From an uncultured Clostridia bacterium (GTDB lineage Bacteria > Bacillota > Clostridia > Oscillospirales > Oscillospiraceae), in the NCBI GenBank assembly GCA_947173485.1, contig CAMWFH010000011.1, positions 1 through 64,000 of the forward strand: a stretch of DNA of 64,000 nucleotides, read 5' to 3'. This document shows positions 8,432-17,456 of the stretch, piece by piece. Both the position numbers and the translations under genes were made by a program. How positions within the stretch are numbered: position 1 is the stretch's first letter; every line of letters starts with the position of its first letter. A model generated the notes under the pieces. That model ran no database searches, was not told where the DNA came from, and worked only from the letters and a program-made list of their open reading frames with translations.

Positions 8432-10354
8432 TTACTGCCCCAGGGCGCGGTAGAGGAACGTCACGATCTGCCCGCGGGTACAGGTAGCGCTGGGGGAGAA
8501 GGTGGTCTTGCCGGTGCCGCTGGTGATCTTCTGCTCCACAGCCCAGGCCACGGCTTGGGCATAGGCTGCATCAGCGGGCACATCGGTAAAACCGGCCTGG
8601 CTGGAGGGGGCGGGGCTCCCGGACAGCTTCCAGAGATACGTCACCACGCTGGCCCGGTCACAGGGCGTATCCGCGTGGAATATGTTCCCTGACACCAGGC
8701 CGTGTTCCTTTGCCCACATGGCCGCGGCGGCGGCGTAGTCGCTGAAGTCCACATTATCAAAGAAGTTTTCATTGGCCAGCCCCGGCATCGGCTCCCCCTT
8801 GGCGCGCCATAAAAAGGTGAGGATCTCAGCCGTCGTACAGGTGCGGTCGGGGGAGAATGTGGTCTTGGACGTGCCGGAGGTGATCTTCCGGTCTACCGCC
8901 CACATCACCGCGTCTGCGTAGTAGGCAGTCGGGGGGACATCGGAAAAGGCTCTGCTATAGACCGGAGCCGTTGTGCCGGCAGACGGGCCGGCGCTGCCGG
9001 GGAGCTTCGCCCGCAAGCTGCGGATCTGGGACGGGACGCTTTGGATATCCCGTATCCCGAACGCGTCCTTTTGATCGCTCTGGCCGCCGTTGCCCAGCTG
9101 GCCCTCCTCGTTATCGCCCCATACCCACACGGTCCCATCTGTTTTCACCGCCAGCGAGTTCGAGCTCCCCCGGCTCACGGCGGCCACATCGGAGATCCCC
9201 TCTACCAGCGAGGGGAGCGCCATATAGTAGCCCAGGAATCCCACATTGGGAGACACCAGCCGTTCGCCCCGGTAGGGGAGGCCCAGGGCACCGTAGGTAT
9301 TATTGCCCCATGTGAAGAGCCGGCCACTCTTTTCGACATAGGCCCCGAAGGCATCGCAGCTGGAGGCGTTGGTCCCGATCGAAACGAACCGGTCGCTCCT
9401 GCCGCCGCTCGCTCCGGTGCCCAGCTCGCCCATGAGCGTCCCGGTGCCGCAGCTCCAGACGGTGCCATCGGTCTTTACAATCATCGTGATATCCTGTCCG
9501 CAGCTGACGGCGGCCACGCCGTCCATGATCTTCCGCGGGGAGGTCTCCACGCCGCCCCGGCTCCCAAGTCCGAGGCATCCGCCGGCGTTGTCGCCCCACA
9601 TCCAGAGGCTCCCATCGCGTTTGAGGGCGGCGGTGGCGTATGCGCCGCAGCTGACGGAGCTTACGTCCTCCATCACTTTGATCGGGACATTTGAAAATTC
9701 CTCTAACGGTCCTACCCGGGATCCAACGTTGCCGCTCCTGCCGTTGCCCAGCTGCCCGTGGTCATTGTCCCCCCATATCCACAGGGAACCGTCTGTCCCG
9801 ACAGCGGCCGTATGGGTCTCGCCGCAGCTGACGGCGGCGATGCCGTCCATCACCTTTGTGGGGACGGTCTGATAGGGGTGGGGGATCGTGGCCGGCTTGG
9901 TCCCGGGAGGCGCGGGCAGCGGCTGCTCATAGACGGCGTTCCCCTCGCCGCCGTTGCCCAGCTGCCCTGCGTAGTTGAGGCCCCAGGTCCACAGAGAGCC
10001 GTCTGCCTTGACCGCGGCTGCGTGGTACCGGCCGCAGCTGACAGAGACCACGTCCTCCAGCACCTGCACCGGCGTGGTCTGGCAGGGGCGTGTCCGGTCC
10101 TCCTCCCGGGAGAAGTAGTGGGCGGTCGAGTAGTATGTGGTATCGCCACCGCCGCCATTGCCCAGCTGTCCAAAGCAGTTGTAGCCCCACATCCACAGCG
10201 TACCCTTTTCATCGATGACGCCTTGGAAGCCATCCCCGGCGCTGATCGTGGTGCCGGCCCCTGCCGTCCCTATATCGCCGACAGCCCCTGCCGGGACGGC
10301 CAGTCCAAGGCATACCGCCAGGACCAGTACCAAAGATAAGACGTTTCGTTTCAT
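8432..10354 (-). CDS. Secreted seven-bladed RCC1-repeat beta-propeller protein with three C-terminal SLH domains
   Basis: 640 residues from the ATG at 10354 (GGAGG upstream). A signal peptide (MKRNVLSLVLVLAVCLGLAVPAGA) precedes seven RCC1-type repeats, each with a W-x-W/C-G core then QLGNGG or similar (for example SLWTWGLNYAGQLGNGG). That number fits one closed propeller. The C-terminal third has three S-layer homology modules beginning YSRAFSDVPPTAYYADAVMW and ending QIVTFLYRALGQ, which would anchor the protein to the cell wall. RCC1 propellers usually bind proteins; the target is unknown. The tail of YyaL converges on it 5 bp away. Confidence 0.88.
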   Translation of the reverse strand: MKRNVLSLVLVLAVCLGLAVPAGAVGDIGTAGAGTTISAGDGFQGVIDEKGTLWMWGYNCFGQLGNGGGGDTTYYSTAHYFSREEDRTRPCQTTPVQVLEDVVSVSCGRYHAAAVKADGSLWTWGLNYAGQLGNGGEGNAVYEQPLPAPPGTKPATIPHPYQTVPTKVMDGIAAVSCGETHTAAVGTDGSLWIWGDNDHGQLGNGRSGNVGSRVGPLEEFSNVPIKVMEDVSSVSCGAYATAALKRDGSLWMWGDNAGGCLGLGSRGGVETSPRKIMDGVAAVSCGQDITMIVKTDGTVWSCGTGTLMGELGTGASGGRSDRFVSIGTNASSCDAFGAYVEKSGRLFTWGNNTYGALGLPYRGERLVSPNVGFLGYYMALPSLVEGISDVAAVSRGSSNSLAVKTDGTVWVWGDNEEGQLGNGGQSDQKDAFGIRDIQSVPSQIRSLRAKLPGSAGPSAGTTAPVYSRAFSDVPPTAYYADAVMWAVDRKITSGTSKTTFSPDRTCTTAEILTFLWRAKGEPMPGLANENFFDNVDFSDYAAAAAMWAKEHGLVSGNIFHADTPCDRASVVTYLWKLSGSPAPSSQAGFTDVPADAAYAQAVAWAVEQKITSGTGKTTFSPSATCTRGQIVTFLYRALGQ

Positions 10355-10391
10355 ATGCGGTCCTCCTTCTGCCTGCCTTTTCCTGCCCATG

Positions 10392-10420
10392 ATTTTAACC
10401 GATAACGCCGGGGAGCGCAA
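10392..10420 (-). promoter_or_regulatory. Promoter of the RCC1-SLH gene
   Basis: On the minus strand TTGCGC (10420-10415), 17-bp spacer, TAAAAT (10397-10392), about 38 bp before the start codon. Confidence 0.6.
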
Positions 10421-10508
10421 GAGGCTGTCGGGGAAAAGACGTAAAAACAGGGCGCCCCGTCCGGTCATAAGACCGGGCAGAGCACCTTGAGTCCGTTTTG
10501 ATGGACTG

Positions 10509-10985
10509 TCACCTGTTCAGCAGCCAGACGCCCACGTTCAGATAGCCGGCGAAGGCCACCCAGAGCAGGTAGGGGACCTGCATCCACGCCGCCGGCCTGT
10601 CGGCCCGCCGGTAGGTCAGGGCCATCCAGAGGATCAGCACCCACAGCGCCGCCAGCCAGATACAGGCGAATCCGAACTGCTGGAGCTCAAAAAAGAGGAT
10701 GCTCCAAAAGAAGTTGAACGCCAGCTGGACAAGGAACAGCCGGAGGCCCTGGGAGCGGGCGGGGGAGGCCGGGGCCAGATAGACCCGGGCCGCGCCGGCC
10801 CCCATCAGTGCGAACAGGATGGTCCACACGACGGGGAACACCCAGCTGGGCGGCGACAGCGGTGGCTTCTCCACCACCGCCTTATAGATCTGCATCCCGT
10901 CCCGGGCCAGCCAGCCGGAGAGACCGCCTACCGCCTCTGTAAAGAGGATCCAGAGCCCGTAGGTCTTCCACTTTTTCATTTCCAT
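10509..10985 (-). CDS. tspO: TspO/MBR (peripheral benzodiazepine receptor) family membrane protein
   Basis: 158 residues with five membrane segments and the tryptophan-rich TspO pattern: GLSGWLARDGMQIYKAVVEK, PPLSPPSWVFPVVWTILFAL, LVQLAFNFFWSILFF, and a final VPYLLWVAFAGYLNVGVWLL. TspO proteins bind porphyrins and act in tetrapyrrole and redox signalling. I took the methionine at 10985 (MEMKKWKTYG); the next at 10979 is equally possible. It lies immediately after the RlmD tail remnant on the same strand. Confidence 0.9.
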   Translation of the reverse strand: MEMKKWKTYGLWILFTEAVGGLSGWLARDGMQIYKAVVEKPPLSPPSWVFPVVWTILFALMGAGAARVYLAPASPARSQGLRLFLVQLAFNFFWSILFFELQQFGFACIWLAALWVLILWMALTYRRADRPAAWMQVPYLLWVAFAGYLNVGVWLLNR

Positions 10986-11018
10986 CACCCAAGGGTACTC
11001 TATGCGGAATGGCACAGA

Positions 11019-11159
11019 TCATACTTGGGAGATATAAAGATCGGACACCTTCCACCCAAACTTCTCCGGCACATATGCCTTGAGCTCATTATAGGCAGCC
11101 TTGCTCTCGATGGCGGTCAAGTCTGGCTCGTCCAGGTCCAAGTCCGCCTCAATAATGAT
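11019..11159 (-). pseudogene. Out-of-frame, shortened C-terminal extension of the RlmD-like gene
   Basis: This frame encodes IIIEADLDLDEPDLTAIESK, then AAYNELKAYVPEKFGWKVSD and LYISQV before a stop. The pattern (acidic DLDE, then A-x-Y-x-E-I/L-K-x-Y-V, then K-V-S-x-L-Y-I-x-Q) is the tail many Clostridia RlmD-like proteins carry after their methyltransferase domain, usually continuing through a further KxKCGI-type segment. Here it lies one base out of frame with the methyltransferase, whose own frame stops at NAEHHY (11149), and it ends early. No start codon or ribosome binding site serves it. It looks like a decaying tail. Confidence 0.7.
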
Positions 11160-12504
11160 GCTCCGCATTGAGCTTGGACAAGCGGCATACCGTCTCCACA
11201 TGCTTTGTCCTGGGGAACATATCCACCGGCTGGACTTGTTCCAGCTGGTACCCCGCCGTGCCCAGCGCCTTGACATCCCTGGCCAGGGTGCCGGGGTCGC
11301 AGGACACATAGACCATCCGGTCCGGCGCCATGGCGGCGATGGCCTCGATCGTCTGGGGGCTCAGCCCCTTTCGGGGCGGGTCCACCACGACCACATCCGG
11401 CCGCAGCCCCTCCTGACAGAACCGGCTCGCGGCGCTGCCGGCATCGCCATACCAAAACTGAGCGTGGCTCACCCCGTTGCACCGGGCGTTCTCTTCCGCG
11501 TCTGTCACCGCCGCTGGGACGATCTCCACACCGATCACCCGTTTGGCTCTTTTGGCCATCACCAGAGAGATGGTCCCAACGCCGCAGTAGAGATCCAGCA
11601 CGGTCTCCTCGCCGGTCAGACCGGCAAAGTCCAGGGCAACGTTGTAGAGGACCTCCGCCTGGGGGGCGTTCACCTGGTAGAAGGAGGGGACACTCAGACG
11701 AAAGTTGAGGCCGCAGAGTGTGTCTTCCAGCCAATTCTGCCCCCACAGGGTCCGATAGCCCAGCCCCAAGATCACATTGGTCCGGGCGGTATTGACATTC
11801 AGCACGATGCCCACGATCTCCGGGCAGACCTGCCGTATCCGCTGTACCAGGTCCGCCTCCTGGGGCAGCGCTTCCCCGTTGGCTACCAGGCAGCAAAGGC
11901 TCTCCCCTTTACAGTTGGACCGCACATAGAGATGCCGCAGCAGCCCTGTCCCGGTGGCCTCGTCATAGGCGGGGACCCTGTAGGTCTCCATCCAGTCCTT
12001 GACGGCGGCGCGAATCTGGGCGGCGCCTGGCCCCTGGAGGCGGCAGTCCGGCACGTCCAGCACCTGGTGGCTCCGGCCTGCGTAAAAGCCGATGGCGTCC
12101 GGCGCGATGGGGAATTGGACCTTATTTCGATAACGCTCTGTATTTTTTGCCCCGTATACGCCAGGGACGGTGCCGCCCCAGCCGCCGATGCGGCATAGGC
12201 AGTCCTCCACCCGCTGGCGCTTGGCCTCCAGTTCCTCCTCGTAGGTCGCGTGGCGGAACTGGCAGCCGCCGCAGCGGCCAAAGTGGGGGCAGTCCGGCTG
12301 GATCCGGGCCGGGGAGGGGGTGACTACCTGGACCGTTTTGGCGTAGGCGATGTGCTTCTGCACCTTTAGGATCTGGATATCGCAGACCTCGCCCCGGAGG
12401 GCGTCGTGGACAAAGACCACCTGCCCGCCGATGCGGGCCACCCCCAGGCCCTCGGCGGACCAGCCGGTGATGGTGACGGTATGGCGCTGGTTTTTGGCGA
12501 GCAT
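11149..12504 (-). CDS. rlmD: 23S rRNA (uracil-5-)-methyltransferase, RlmD/RumA family
   Basis: 451 residues. The N-terminal TRAM domain (about 1-60) is followed by an iron-sulphur cluster motif CPHFGRCGGCQF. The SAM-binding methyltransferase domain contains VLDLYCGVGTISLVMA, the VVVDPPRKGL motif and the catalytic cysteine region VYVSCDPGTLARD. It would methylate U1939 or U747 of 23S rRNA; close paralogues differ in which uridine they modify. It is encoded 7 bp after a small zinc-ribbon gene. The usual Clostridia C-terminal extension is split off by a frameshift. Confidence 0.92.
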   Translation of the reverse strand: MLAKNQRHTVTITGWSAEGLGVARIGGQVVFVHDALRGEVCDIQILKVQKHIAYAKTVQVVTPSPARIQPDCPHFGRCGGCQFRHATYEEELEAKRQRVEDCLCRIGGWGGTVPGVYGAKNTERYRNKVQFPIAPDAIGFYAGRSHQVLDVPDCRLQGPGAAQIRAAVKDWMETYRVPAYDEATGTGLLRHLYVRSNCKGESLCCLVANGEALPQEADLVQRIRQVCPEIVGIVLNVNTARTNVILGLGYRTLWGQNWLEDTLCGLNFRLSVPSFYQVNAPQAEVLYNVALDFAGLTGEETVLDLYCGVGTISLVMAKRAKRVIGVEIVPAAVTDAEENARCNGVSHAQFWYGDAGSAASRFCQEGLRPDVVVVDPPRKGLSPQTIEAIAAMAPDRMVYVSCDPGTLARDVKALGTAGYQLEQVQPVDMFPRTKHVETVCRLSKLNAEHHY

Positions 12505-12510
12505 GGCTGA

Positions 12511-12792
12511 TCAGTCCTCCTGCCGCCGGACAGGGGCCCTGCCCAGCTGTTTATCCTGGATGGCGGCGCAGTCCCTGCACCGGCCCCATTGGTCCAGCTC
12601 CATCCTGGGGAGCGTTTTGGCAAGCTCCGCAAAAATGAGCCGCTGGCGGGCGCTGGGGTCCGCTGTCTCGATCGTGGGGCGGTAGCCCCGCCGGCCGCAG
12701 AGCTTGCAGATATTGATATACTTCTTGGCAGCGGGATTCCATTTTTCGAGATACAGGGAGTGCCCGCGCTTGGTCAGTTTACTGTGTGACAT
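12511..12792 (-). CDS. Small zinc-ribbon protein, uncharacterised
   Basis: 93 residues, begun here at MSHSKLTKRGHSLYL (12792). Two Cys pairs, CKLCGRRG (about 29-32) and CRDCAAIQ (about 71-74), should bind one zinc ion. The protein is basic at both ends and could bind RNA or DNA. It sits 7 bp upstream of rlmD and is probably translated from the same message, which hints at an RNA-linked role. I do not recognise a named family. Confidence 0.7.
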   Translation of the reverse strand: MSHSKLTKRGHSLYLEKWNPAAKKYINICKLCGRRGYRPTIETADPSARQRLIFAELAKTLPRMELDQWGRCRDCAAIQDKQLGRAPVRRQED

Positions 12793-12875
12793 AACATCTC
12801 CAAACTGGGGGCGGCGCAGAGACGCGCCGCCCAAGTGTATGTTCGATCGCTGTTCCTGCTCTTGTCTATGTGTTT

Positions 12876-15260
12876 CTATGCGTTGTTTTGTCCGACCGTA
12901 AAGGAACTGATGAACCGCTCCATGCTCTTCTTGGCGGCTTTCATCGCTTTTACGGAATCCTCCGCCTGCTTTATCCGGTCCAGTAGCTCCTTTTTCTCAC
13001 TGCCGGTGGCCGTGTCCGCTTTTATACGCAGCTCCACCAGGCCCTTTTCGATCGCGATGATGTTCTGCACATACATCTCATAGACGCTGTTGGAATAGGT
13101 GATATCGTGTTCGTCATTGAGGAAGATCTCCCGGATAGAGACCAGCAGCTTGGCCGATTGCAGGATGACCGCCTTCTTTTCCAGCAGTCCTGCCGCATAG
13201 ACGGCGCCGCCCGCACCGGCCCCGGCGCCCAGGCCCAGCACCGCACCGCCGCCAACGATGACCATCGTGCCGCCGGCCATCCCGGCCCCGCCTACGGCGA
13301 CCGCGCCGCCGCCCAGATAGGCCAGGCACGCGCCTACCAGAGCGGCTCCGTGGAGCCCGGGGAATTGGGCCCCCACCAATAGGACCGCGATCTGAGGGGC
13401 GAAGGCCGCCGCCGCTATCACCGCGGCAAGGGTGATCACCGCGCCGAGGGCCAGGGCGGTCAGAGCGCTCTGCAAGACCTCTCCCAGGTCCCATAGGACA
13501 TGGTCATAGCAGCTCCGCAGCCGTTTGATATAGCCTGTGGTCCCGCAGAGCGGGGCGAACACGCTCTCCAGGTACTTGTCGCCCTCGCTCTTTTTGAAGC
13601 CGCAGATACCGGACCGGATATCATCGTATTCCTTACTGGGGATCTCCTTCCCCTTTTTGTCCTTTTCCGTGCTGAGTGGGTAGTAGGGCTCAAAGAGCAT
13701 CGCCTCCAGCAGGACCAGACGGAACCAGGGCTCCTGCGGGGACATCTCCTGGATCTTGCGGACCAGCTCCTCCTCGGTGTACCATTGGAGCTGGGCGTCC
13801 TCTATCTGGAGGAAGCTGGGGAATCCCGCTGTCATATAGGCGCGCCACTCGTCCAGCCACTTCTGCTTTAGGGCGCGCATGGCGCTGCGGTGGAGCAACA
13901 GATCGGTGTATTGGATATCATTGCGGGCTTTTTGATACTCCAGATTGTACAAGATCACCGTCTGCTCGATCGTCAGCCCGAAGCCCCTCATATCCATATC
14001 CGCACCGATCCTTTCGTAGATCCGCTCGTCCTCTTTTGCGTATAAGAACTGCTTGATCTCCTGGTACATCTGCTGGAGCTTTTTCACGTCCCGCGCCCTT
14101 AGATACCAGGCCACATCCTCGCCGATGGCAACGGCGAACCGCCCGACTCCCACATAATTGACAGCCACCAGGTACTTTTTGTTGATCACGGCCTCGCCGA
14201 TATCGACCGCCGTAAAGACGCCCGCCGCGACCAGCAGCATATGGCTGAGGGTGGGATTGTTCACCGGCTTGACGGCGTTCCAATCGATCTTCTCCATATC
14301 TGCCAGGGTCCGCACCTCGTTCCGGCGCATCTCCATCGCCAGACGGCGGATCATATAGACGCCCCGCACGATGCACTCGGTCGCGATCACCGGGACTGCC
14401 TGCTGGCCAAGCTCGATCGCAAGTCCCAGTTCTCCCCGCAGGTCGAAGCGCAACACGGTGTCCTTGATGATCTGGCCCGTCTCATCCCGCCGGGCCAGCA
14501 ACGTCCCGTTGAAGAGCTTGGACAGGAACACGGACAGGGAGGTGCCATGGATATGGATATCCTTAAAGAAGGGAAGGGCGGACAGCTCCTTTGCCAGGGC
14601 CAGCAGGGGGCCGGGGATGCCTGTCCCGCCGCTCTTCCCCGCGGTGTCCTTCGTGCCGGCCATGTCGCTGACCAGGTGGAAAAACCATACGAACGTGCCG
14701 AACAGGAGCTTCTGCGGGACATCCTCACCGATAAATGCCTTGCTCGCCTCGGGGACATCCACAACGATGAAATTGCCTTTTGTATCGGTCCCATAGGACT
14801 TGTAGGTGAACTGCGTGAGCAGGGAGAACAGCAGGCCGATGACCGTGGGATGGTGGGCGAAGTCCCGCAGGTGGTGCTGGAGGCCGCCGCCGAAGTCCGG
14901 CGTGTTGCCATCGCTTGGGAGGGGGAACTTCTGCTCCAGGAAGGCGACAGCGGAGGACAGGCTGCCCCCCTTCCAGCCGAACAGCTTTGCGGTCTTTTGG
15001 ACGAAGCTGTCCACCTGGCTGCTGGTGATATCCCGGCCCTGTTTCAAGTCAAAGGAGCCGGCCCACAGGATATCCATGGCGCCGCACAGCAGCCCGGAGG
15101 CGATCGCCAGCAGATAGTCCAGCTGGTCGGCGTGGCTGGACAGCATATCGAGCTGGCAGTCAAGGTCATATAGGATCAGGTCGATGTCGTAGGGATCTTT
15201 TGCGGTATATTCATCGTAGGGGACGAGCTCGACCTGGGGGAGAGCGATATCCTGCTTCAT
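12876..15260 (-). CDS. 794-residue protein of unknown function with Gly/Ala-rich membrane region near the C-terminus
   Basis: No family I can name. It starts with an acidic stretch and a predicted coiled coil (31-52, YDLDCQLDMLSSHADQLDYL), then a conserved-looking block with FGGGLQHHLRDFAHHPTVIG (123-142). The middle is mixed helical (390-475 strongly charged helix). From about 597 to 695 comes a very hydrophobic Gly/Ala-rich region (AVAVGGAGMAGGTMVIVGGG) able to span or insert into membranes. A charged coiled coil (740-785) ends the protein. There is no signal peptide. It is flanked by short gaps and stands alone. The layout recalls membrane-acting effectors, but that is inference. Confidence 0.85.
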   Translation of the reverse strand: MKQDIALPQVELVPYDEYTAKDPYDIDLILYDLDCQLDMLSSHADQLDYLLAIASGLLCGAMDILWAGSFDLKQGRDITSSQVDSFVQKTAKLFGWKGGSLSSAVAFLEQKFPLPSDGNTPDFGGGLQHHLRDFAHHPTVIGLLFSLLTQFTYKSYGTDTKGNFIVVDVPEASKAFIGEDVPQKLLFGTFVWFFHLVSDMAGTKDTAGKSGGTGIPGPLLALAKELSALPFFKDIHIHGTSLSVFLSKLFNGTLLARRDETGQIIKDTVLRFDLRGELGLAIELGQQAVPVIATECIVRGVYMIRRLAMEMRRNEVRTLADMEKIDWNAVKPVNNPTLSHMLLVAAGVFTAVDIGEAVINKKYLVAVNYVGVGRFAVAIGEDVAWYLRARDVKKLQQMYQEIKQFLYAKEDERIYERIGADMDMRGFGLTIEQTVILYNLEYQKARNDIQYTDLLLHRSAMRALKQKWLDEWRAYMTAGFPSFLQIEDAQLQWYTEEELVRKIQEMSPQEPWFRLVLLEAMLFEPYYPLSTEKDKKGKEIPSKEYDDIRSGICGFKKSEGDKYLESVFAPLCGTTGYIKRLRSCYDHVLWDLGEVLQSALTALALGAVITLAAVIAAAAFAPQIAVLLVGAQFPGLHGAALVGACLAYLGGGAVAVGGAGMAGGTMVIVGGGAVLGLGAGAGAGGAVYAAGLLEKKAVILQSAKLLVSIREIFLNDEHDITYSNSVYEMYVQNIIAIEKGLVELRIKADTATGSEKKELLDRIKQAEDSVKAMKAAKKSMERFISSFTVGQNNA

Positions 15261-15332
15261 AGGTGTGCCTCCTGTCTGACAACGGGGGCAGGTCCTGCCC
15301 CCGCTGGAGATATTGGCCCCGCCGGCCGGCTG

Positions 15333-16934
15333 TTACCGGTTGAACTTTTCGATGGCGTGGCGCAAGGCGTCGGCCAGGCCGGAGATGGACTTGTTGTCCC
15401 ACTCCCGGGCCCGCTTGATGGTGTCCGCCACCAGCTGGCCCACGCTGAGCAGCTTCTGGTAGGCTGCGGACACCTTGAAGCCGCTGGCGAAGATCCTGGC
15501 CTTCCGCTCGGGCAGATAGCCCCGCTCCAGCTGGCGGCACTCGATCAGGTCGTAGACCTCGGTATACTGGGGGGCGTGGGCGGCGTAGCCCATGTCCACC
15601 AGGGTCTGGGCGAAGATCGGCGCGATCTCCCGGTCCCCATGGACCACGAACACATGGCGGGGATGGGGGGTGAAGCTTTGGATCCATTTCAGCAAGAAGT
15701 CCCGGTCGGCGTGGGAGCTGAGGCCCCGCAGGTTGACGAGCTCCGCCCGGACGGCGATCTCCTCGCCGAAGAGCTTGACGCTCTTGGCCCCCTCCAGCAG
15801 GTAGCGCCCCAGGGAGCCCTGGGCCTGGTAGCCCACGAACACGATGGTGTTCTCCGGCTTCCACAGGTTGTGCTTCAGATGGTGGCGGATACGGCCTGCG
15901 TCGCACATGCCGGAGGCGGATAGGATCACCTTGGGGGTGGGGGCGGTGTTGAGCATACGGCTCTCCTCCGCCCCCTCGGTCAGCCGCAGGTTGGGGAAGC
16001 TGAAGAGCTGCTTGCCGTCGCCGATGTGCTTCAAGGCCGCGGCGTCCAGATAGCCCCGCAGGTCCCCGGAGAAGATCCGGGTGGCCTCCTTGGCCAGGGG
16101 GCTGTCGATGTACACCGGGAAGTTGGGCACGCACTTGACCAGGCCCTTCGCCTTCAGCTCCCGGATGTAGTACAGCACCTCCTGGGTACGGCCCACGGCG
16201 AAGGCGGGGATGATCACGTTGCCCCCCCGGCCCAGGGTCCGCTCGATGATGTCCGCCAGGGACTGGGCGTAGTCGCTGACTGTCTCGTGGTTGCGGTTGC
16301 CGTAGGTGGACTCCATCACCACATAATCCGCCTTCTCCAGCAGCTGGGGGTCCCGGATGATGGGCTGGTCGGAGTTGCCGATGTCGCCGGAGAACACGAT
16401 GGTCCTGACCTCTCCGTTCTCCTCCGCCGTCACGGTGATGCTGGCGGAGCCCAGCAGGTGGCCGGCATCGGTAAAGACCGCCTTCACGCCGGGGCAGACC
16501 TCCACCTCCTGCTCATACTCGCAGGTCCGCAGCACCTCCATCACCGCCATGGCGTCCTCGGTGGTATAGAGGGGCTCCACCATGGCCCGGCCGGCCCGCT
16601 CGCCCTTCCGGTTCTCCCACTCCGCGTCGCTCTCCTGGATGTGGGCGCTGTCGGCCAGCATGATGCCCAGCAGCTCCCCGGTGAGGCGGGTGGTGAGGAT
16701 GGTGCCATCGAAGCCCTGCTTCATCAGCAGGGGCAGCCGGCCGGAGTGGTCGATGTGGGCATGGGTCACCAGCACATAGTCGATCTCGTTGGCGGCGAAG
16801 GGGAGGGCCTGGCCGTCCACCTCATCCTGCCCCTGCAGGAGACCGCAGTCCACCAGGATCCGGGCCCCACCTACCTCCAGGCAGTGGCAGCTCCCGGTGA
16901 CGCATTGGTCGGCGCCGTAGAAATATAGTTTCAT
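15333..16934 (-). CDS. Beta-CASP metallo-beta-lactamase-fold ribonuclease-like protein (YSH1/CPSF type)
   Basis: 533 residues. The metal-binding HxHxDH motif is in VLVTHAHIDHSGRLP, with DAGHLLGSAS and VFSGDIGN further on. The beta-CASP region contains VMESTYGNRNHE, GGNVIIPAFAVGRTQEVLYY and ILSASGMCDAGRIRHHL, and the RMMBL-like end has LSSHADRDFLLKWI and FVVHGD. Such proteins cut or trim RNA. A C-terminal extension of about 60 residues (LPERKARIFASGFKVSAAYQ onward) is additional to the core. Good ribosome binding site AAAGGAGG before the ATG. Confidence 0.92.
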   Translation of the reverse strand: MKLYFYGADQCVTGSCHCLEVGGARILVDCGLLQGQDEVDGQALPFAANEIDYVLVTHAHIDHSGRLPLLMKQGFDGTILTTRLTGELLGIMLADSAHIQESDAEWENRKGERAGRAMVEPLYTTEDAMAVMEVLRTCEYEQEVEVCPGVKAVFTDAGHLLGSASITVTAEENGEVRTIVFSGDIGNSDQPIIRDPQLLEKADYVVMESTYGNRNHETVSDYAQSLADIIERTLGRGGNVIIPAFAVGRTQEVLYYIRELKAKGLVKCVPNFPVYIDSPLAKEATRIFSGDLRGYLDAAALKHIGDGKQLFSFPNLRLTEGAEESRMLNTAPTPKVILSASGMCDAGRIRHHLKHNLWKPENTIVFVGYQAQGSLGRYLLEGAKSVKLFGEEIAVRAELVNLRGLSSHADRDFLLKWIQSFTPHPRHVFVVHGDREIAPIFAQTLVDMGYAAHAPQYTEVYDLIECRQLERGYLPERKARIFASGFKVSAAYQKLLSVGQLVADTIKRAREWDNKSISGLADALRHAIEKFNR

Positions 16935-16965
16935 GGCGAAGCCTCCTTTTTATCGTTATGTGCAA

Positions 16966-16994
16966 AGTATACCATAGCTTCCCGAGATCCGCAA
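16966..16994 (-). promoter_or_regulatory. Promoter of the beta-CASP nuclease gene
   Basis: Minus strand TTGCGG (16994-16989), 17-bp spacer, TATACT (16971-16966), about 32 bp before the start codon. Confidence 0.65.
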
Positions 16995-17032
16995 GAGAAA
17001 CTGCATTTTTTGTGAAATATCGGAAAAAGGGC

Positions 17033-17060
17033 TTGACTTTTTTGACAGATACAATATAAT
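17033..17060 (+). promoter_or_regulatory. Promoter of the rpsF-ssb-rpsR operon
   Basis: TTGACT (17033-17038), 16-bp spacer, TATAAT (17055-17060). The leader of about 75 nt before rpsF contains a GC-rich stretch (17096-17112). Confidence 0.75.
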
Positions 17061-17140
17061 AGAAAAGCTTGCGTGCAGCAGGCTATCCTTGCTCCCCGCT
17101 GGGACGGGGGGCCATTCGTCCAAAAGGAGGTGCGTTCAAA

Positions 17141-17437
17141 ATGGCGAAGATCACCGGAAACTATGAGGTCGTGTATATCATCGACCCCGCTCTGACCGAG
17201 GAGGCCACCGCCGCGCTGGTGGAGAAGTTCAAGGTCCTGGCAGAGCAGAACGGGAGCGCTGTGGAGGTCGATGAGTGGGGCAAGCGCCGCTTGGCCTATG
17301 CCATCAACTACAAGACCGAGGGCTACTATGTCCTCATGAGCTTTACCAGCGACCCCGCTTTCCCCAAGGAGCTAGACCGTGTCCTGGGCATTACGGACGG
17401 GATCATCCGGTCCATGATCGTGTGCAAGGACCAGTGA
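17141..17437 (+). CDS. rpsF: 30S ribosomal protein bS6
   Basis: 98 residues, normal length, from the ATG after AAAGGAGGTG. It has the bS6 pattern NYEVVYIIDPALTEEATAAL, DEWGKRRLAYAINYKTEGYY and a short C-terminus. The protein pairs with bS18 on the small-subunit platform. First gene of the classical Bacillota operon rpsF-ssb-rpsR. Confidence 0.97.
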   Translation: MAKITGNYEVVYIIDPALTEEATAALVEKFKVLAEQNGSAVEVDEWGKRRLAYAINYKTEGYYVLMSFTSDPAFPKELDRVLGITDGIIRSMIVCKDQ

Positions 17438-17456
17438 GACAAGGACGAGTGTTGAC

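Noticed and set aside
10443..10476. Possible terminator after tspO (CCGGTC-ATAA-GACCGG and a nearby A/T run)
   Set aside because: The hairpin and the T run on the minus strand are about 14 bp apart, too far for a normal intrinsic terminator.
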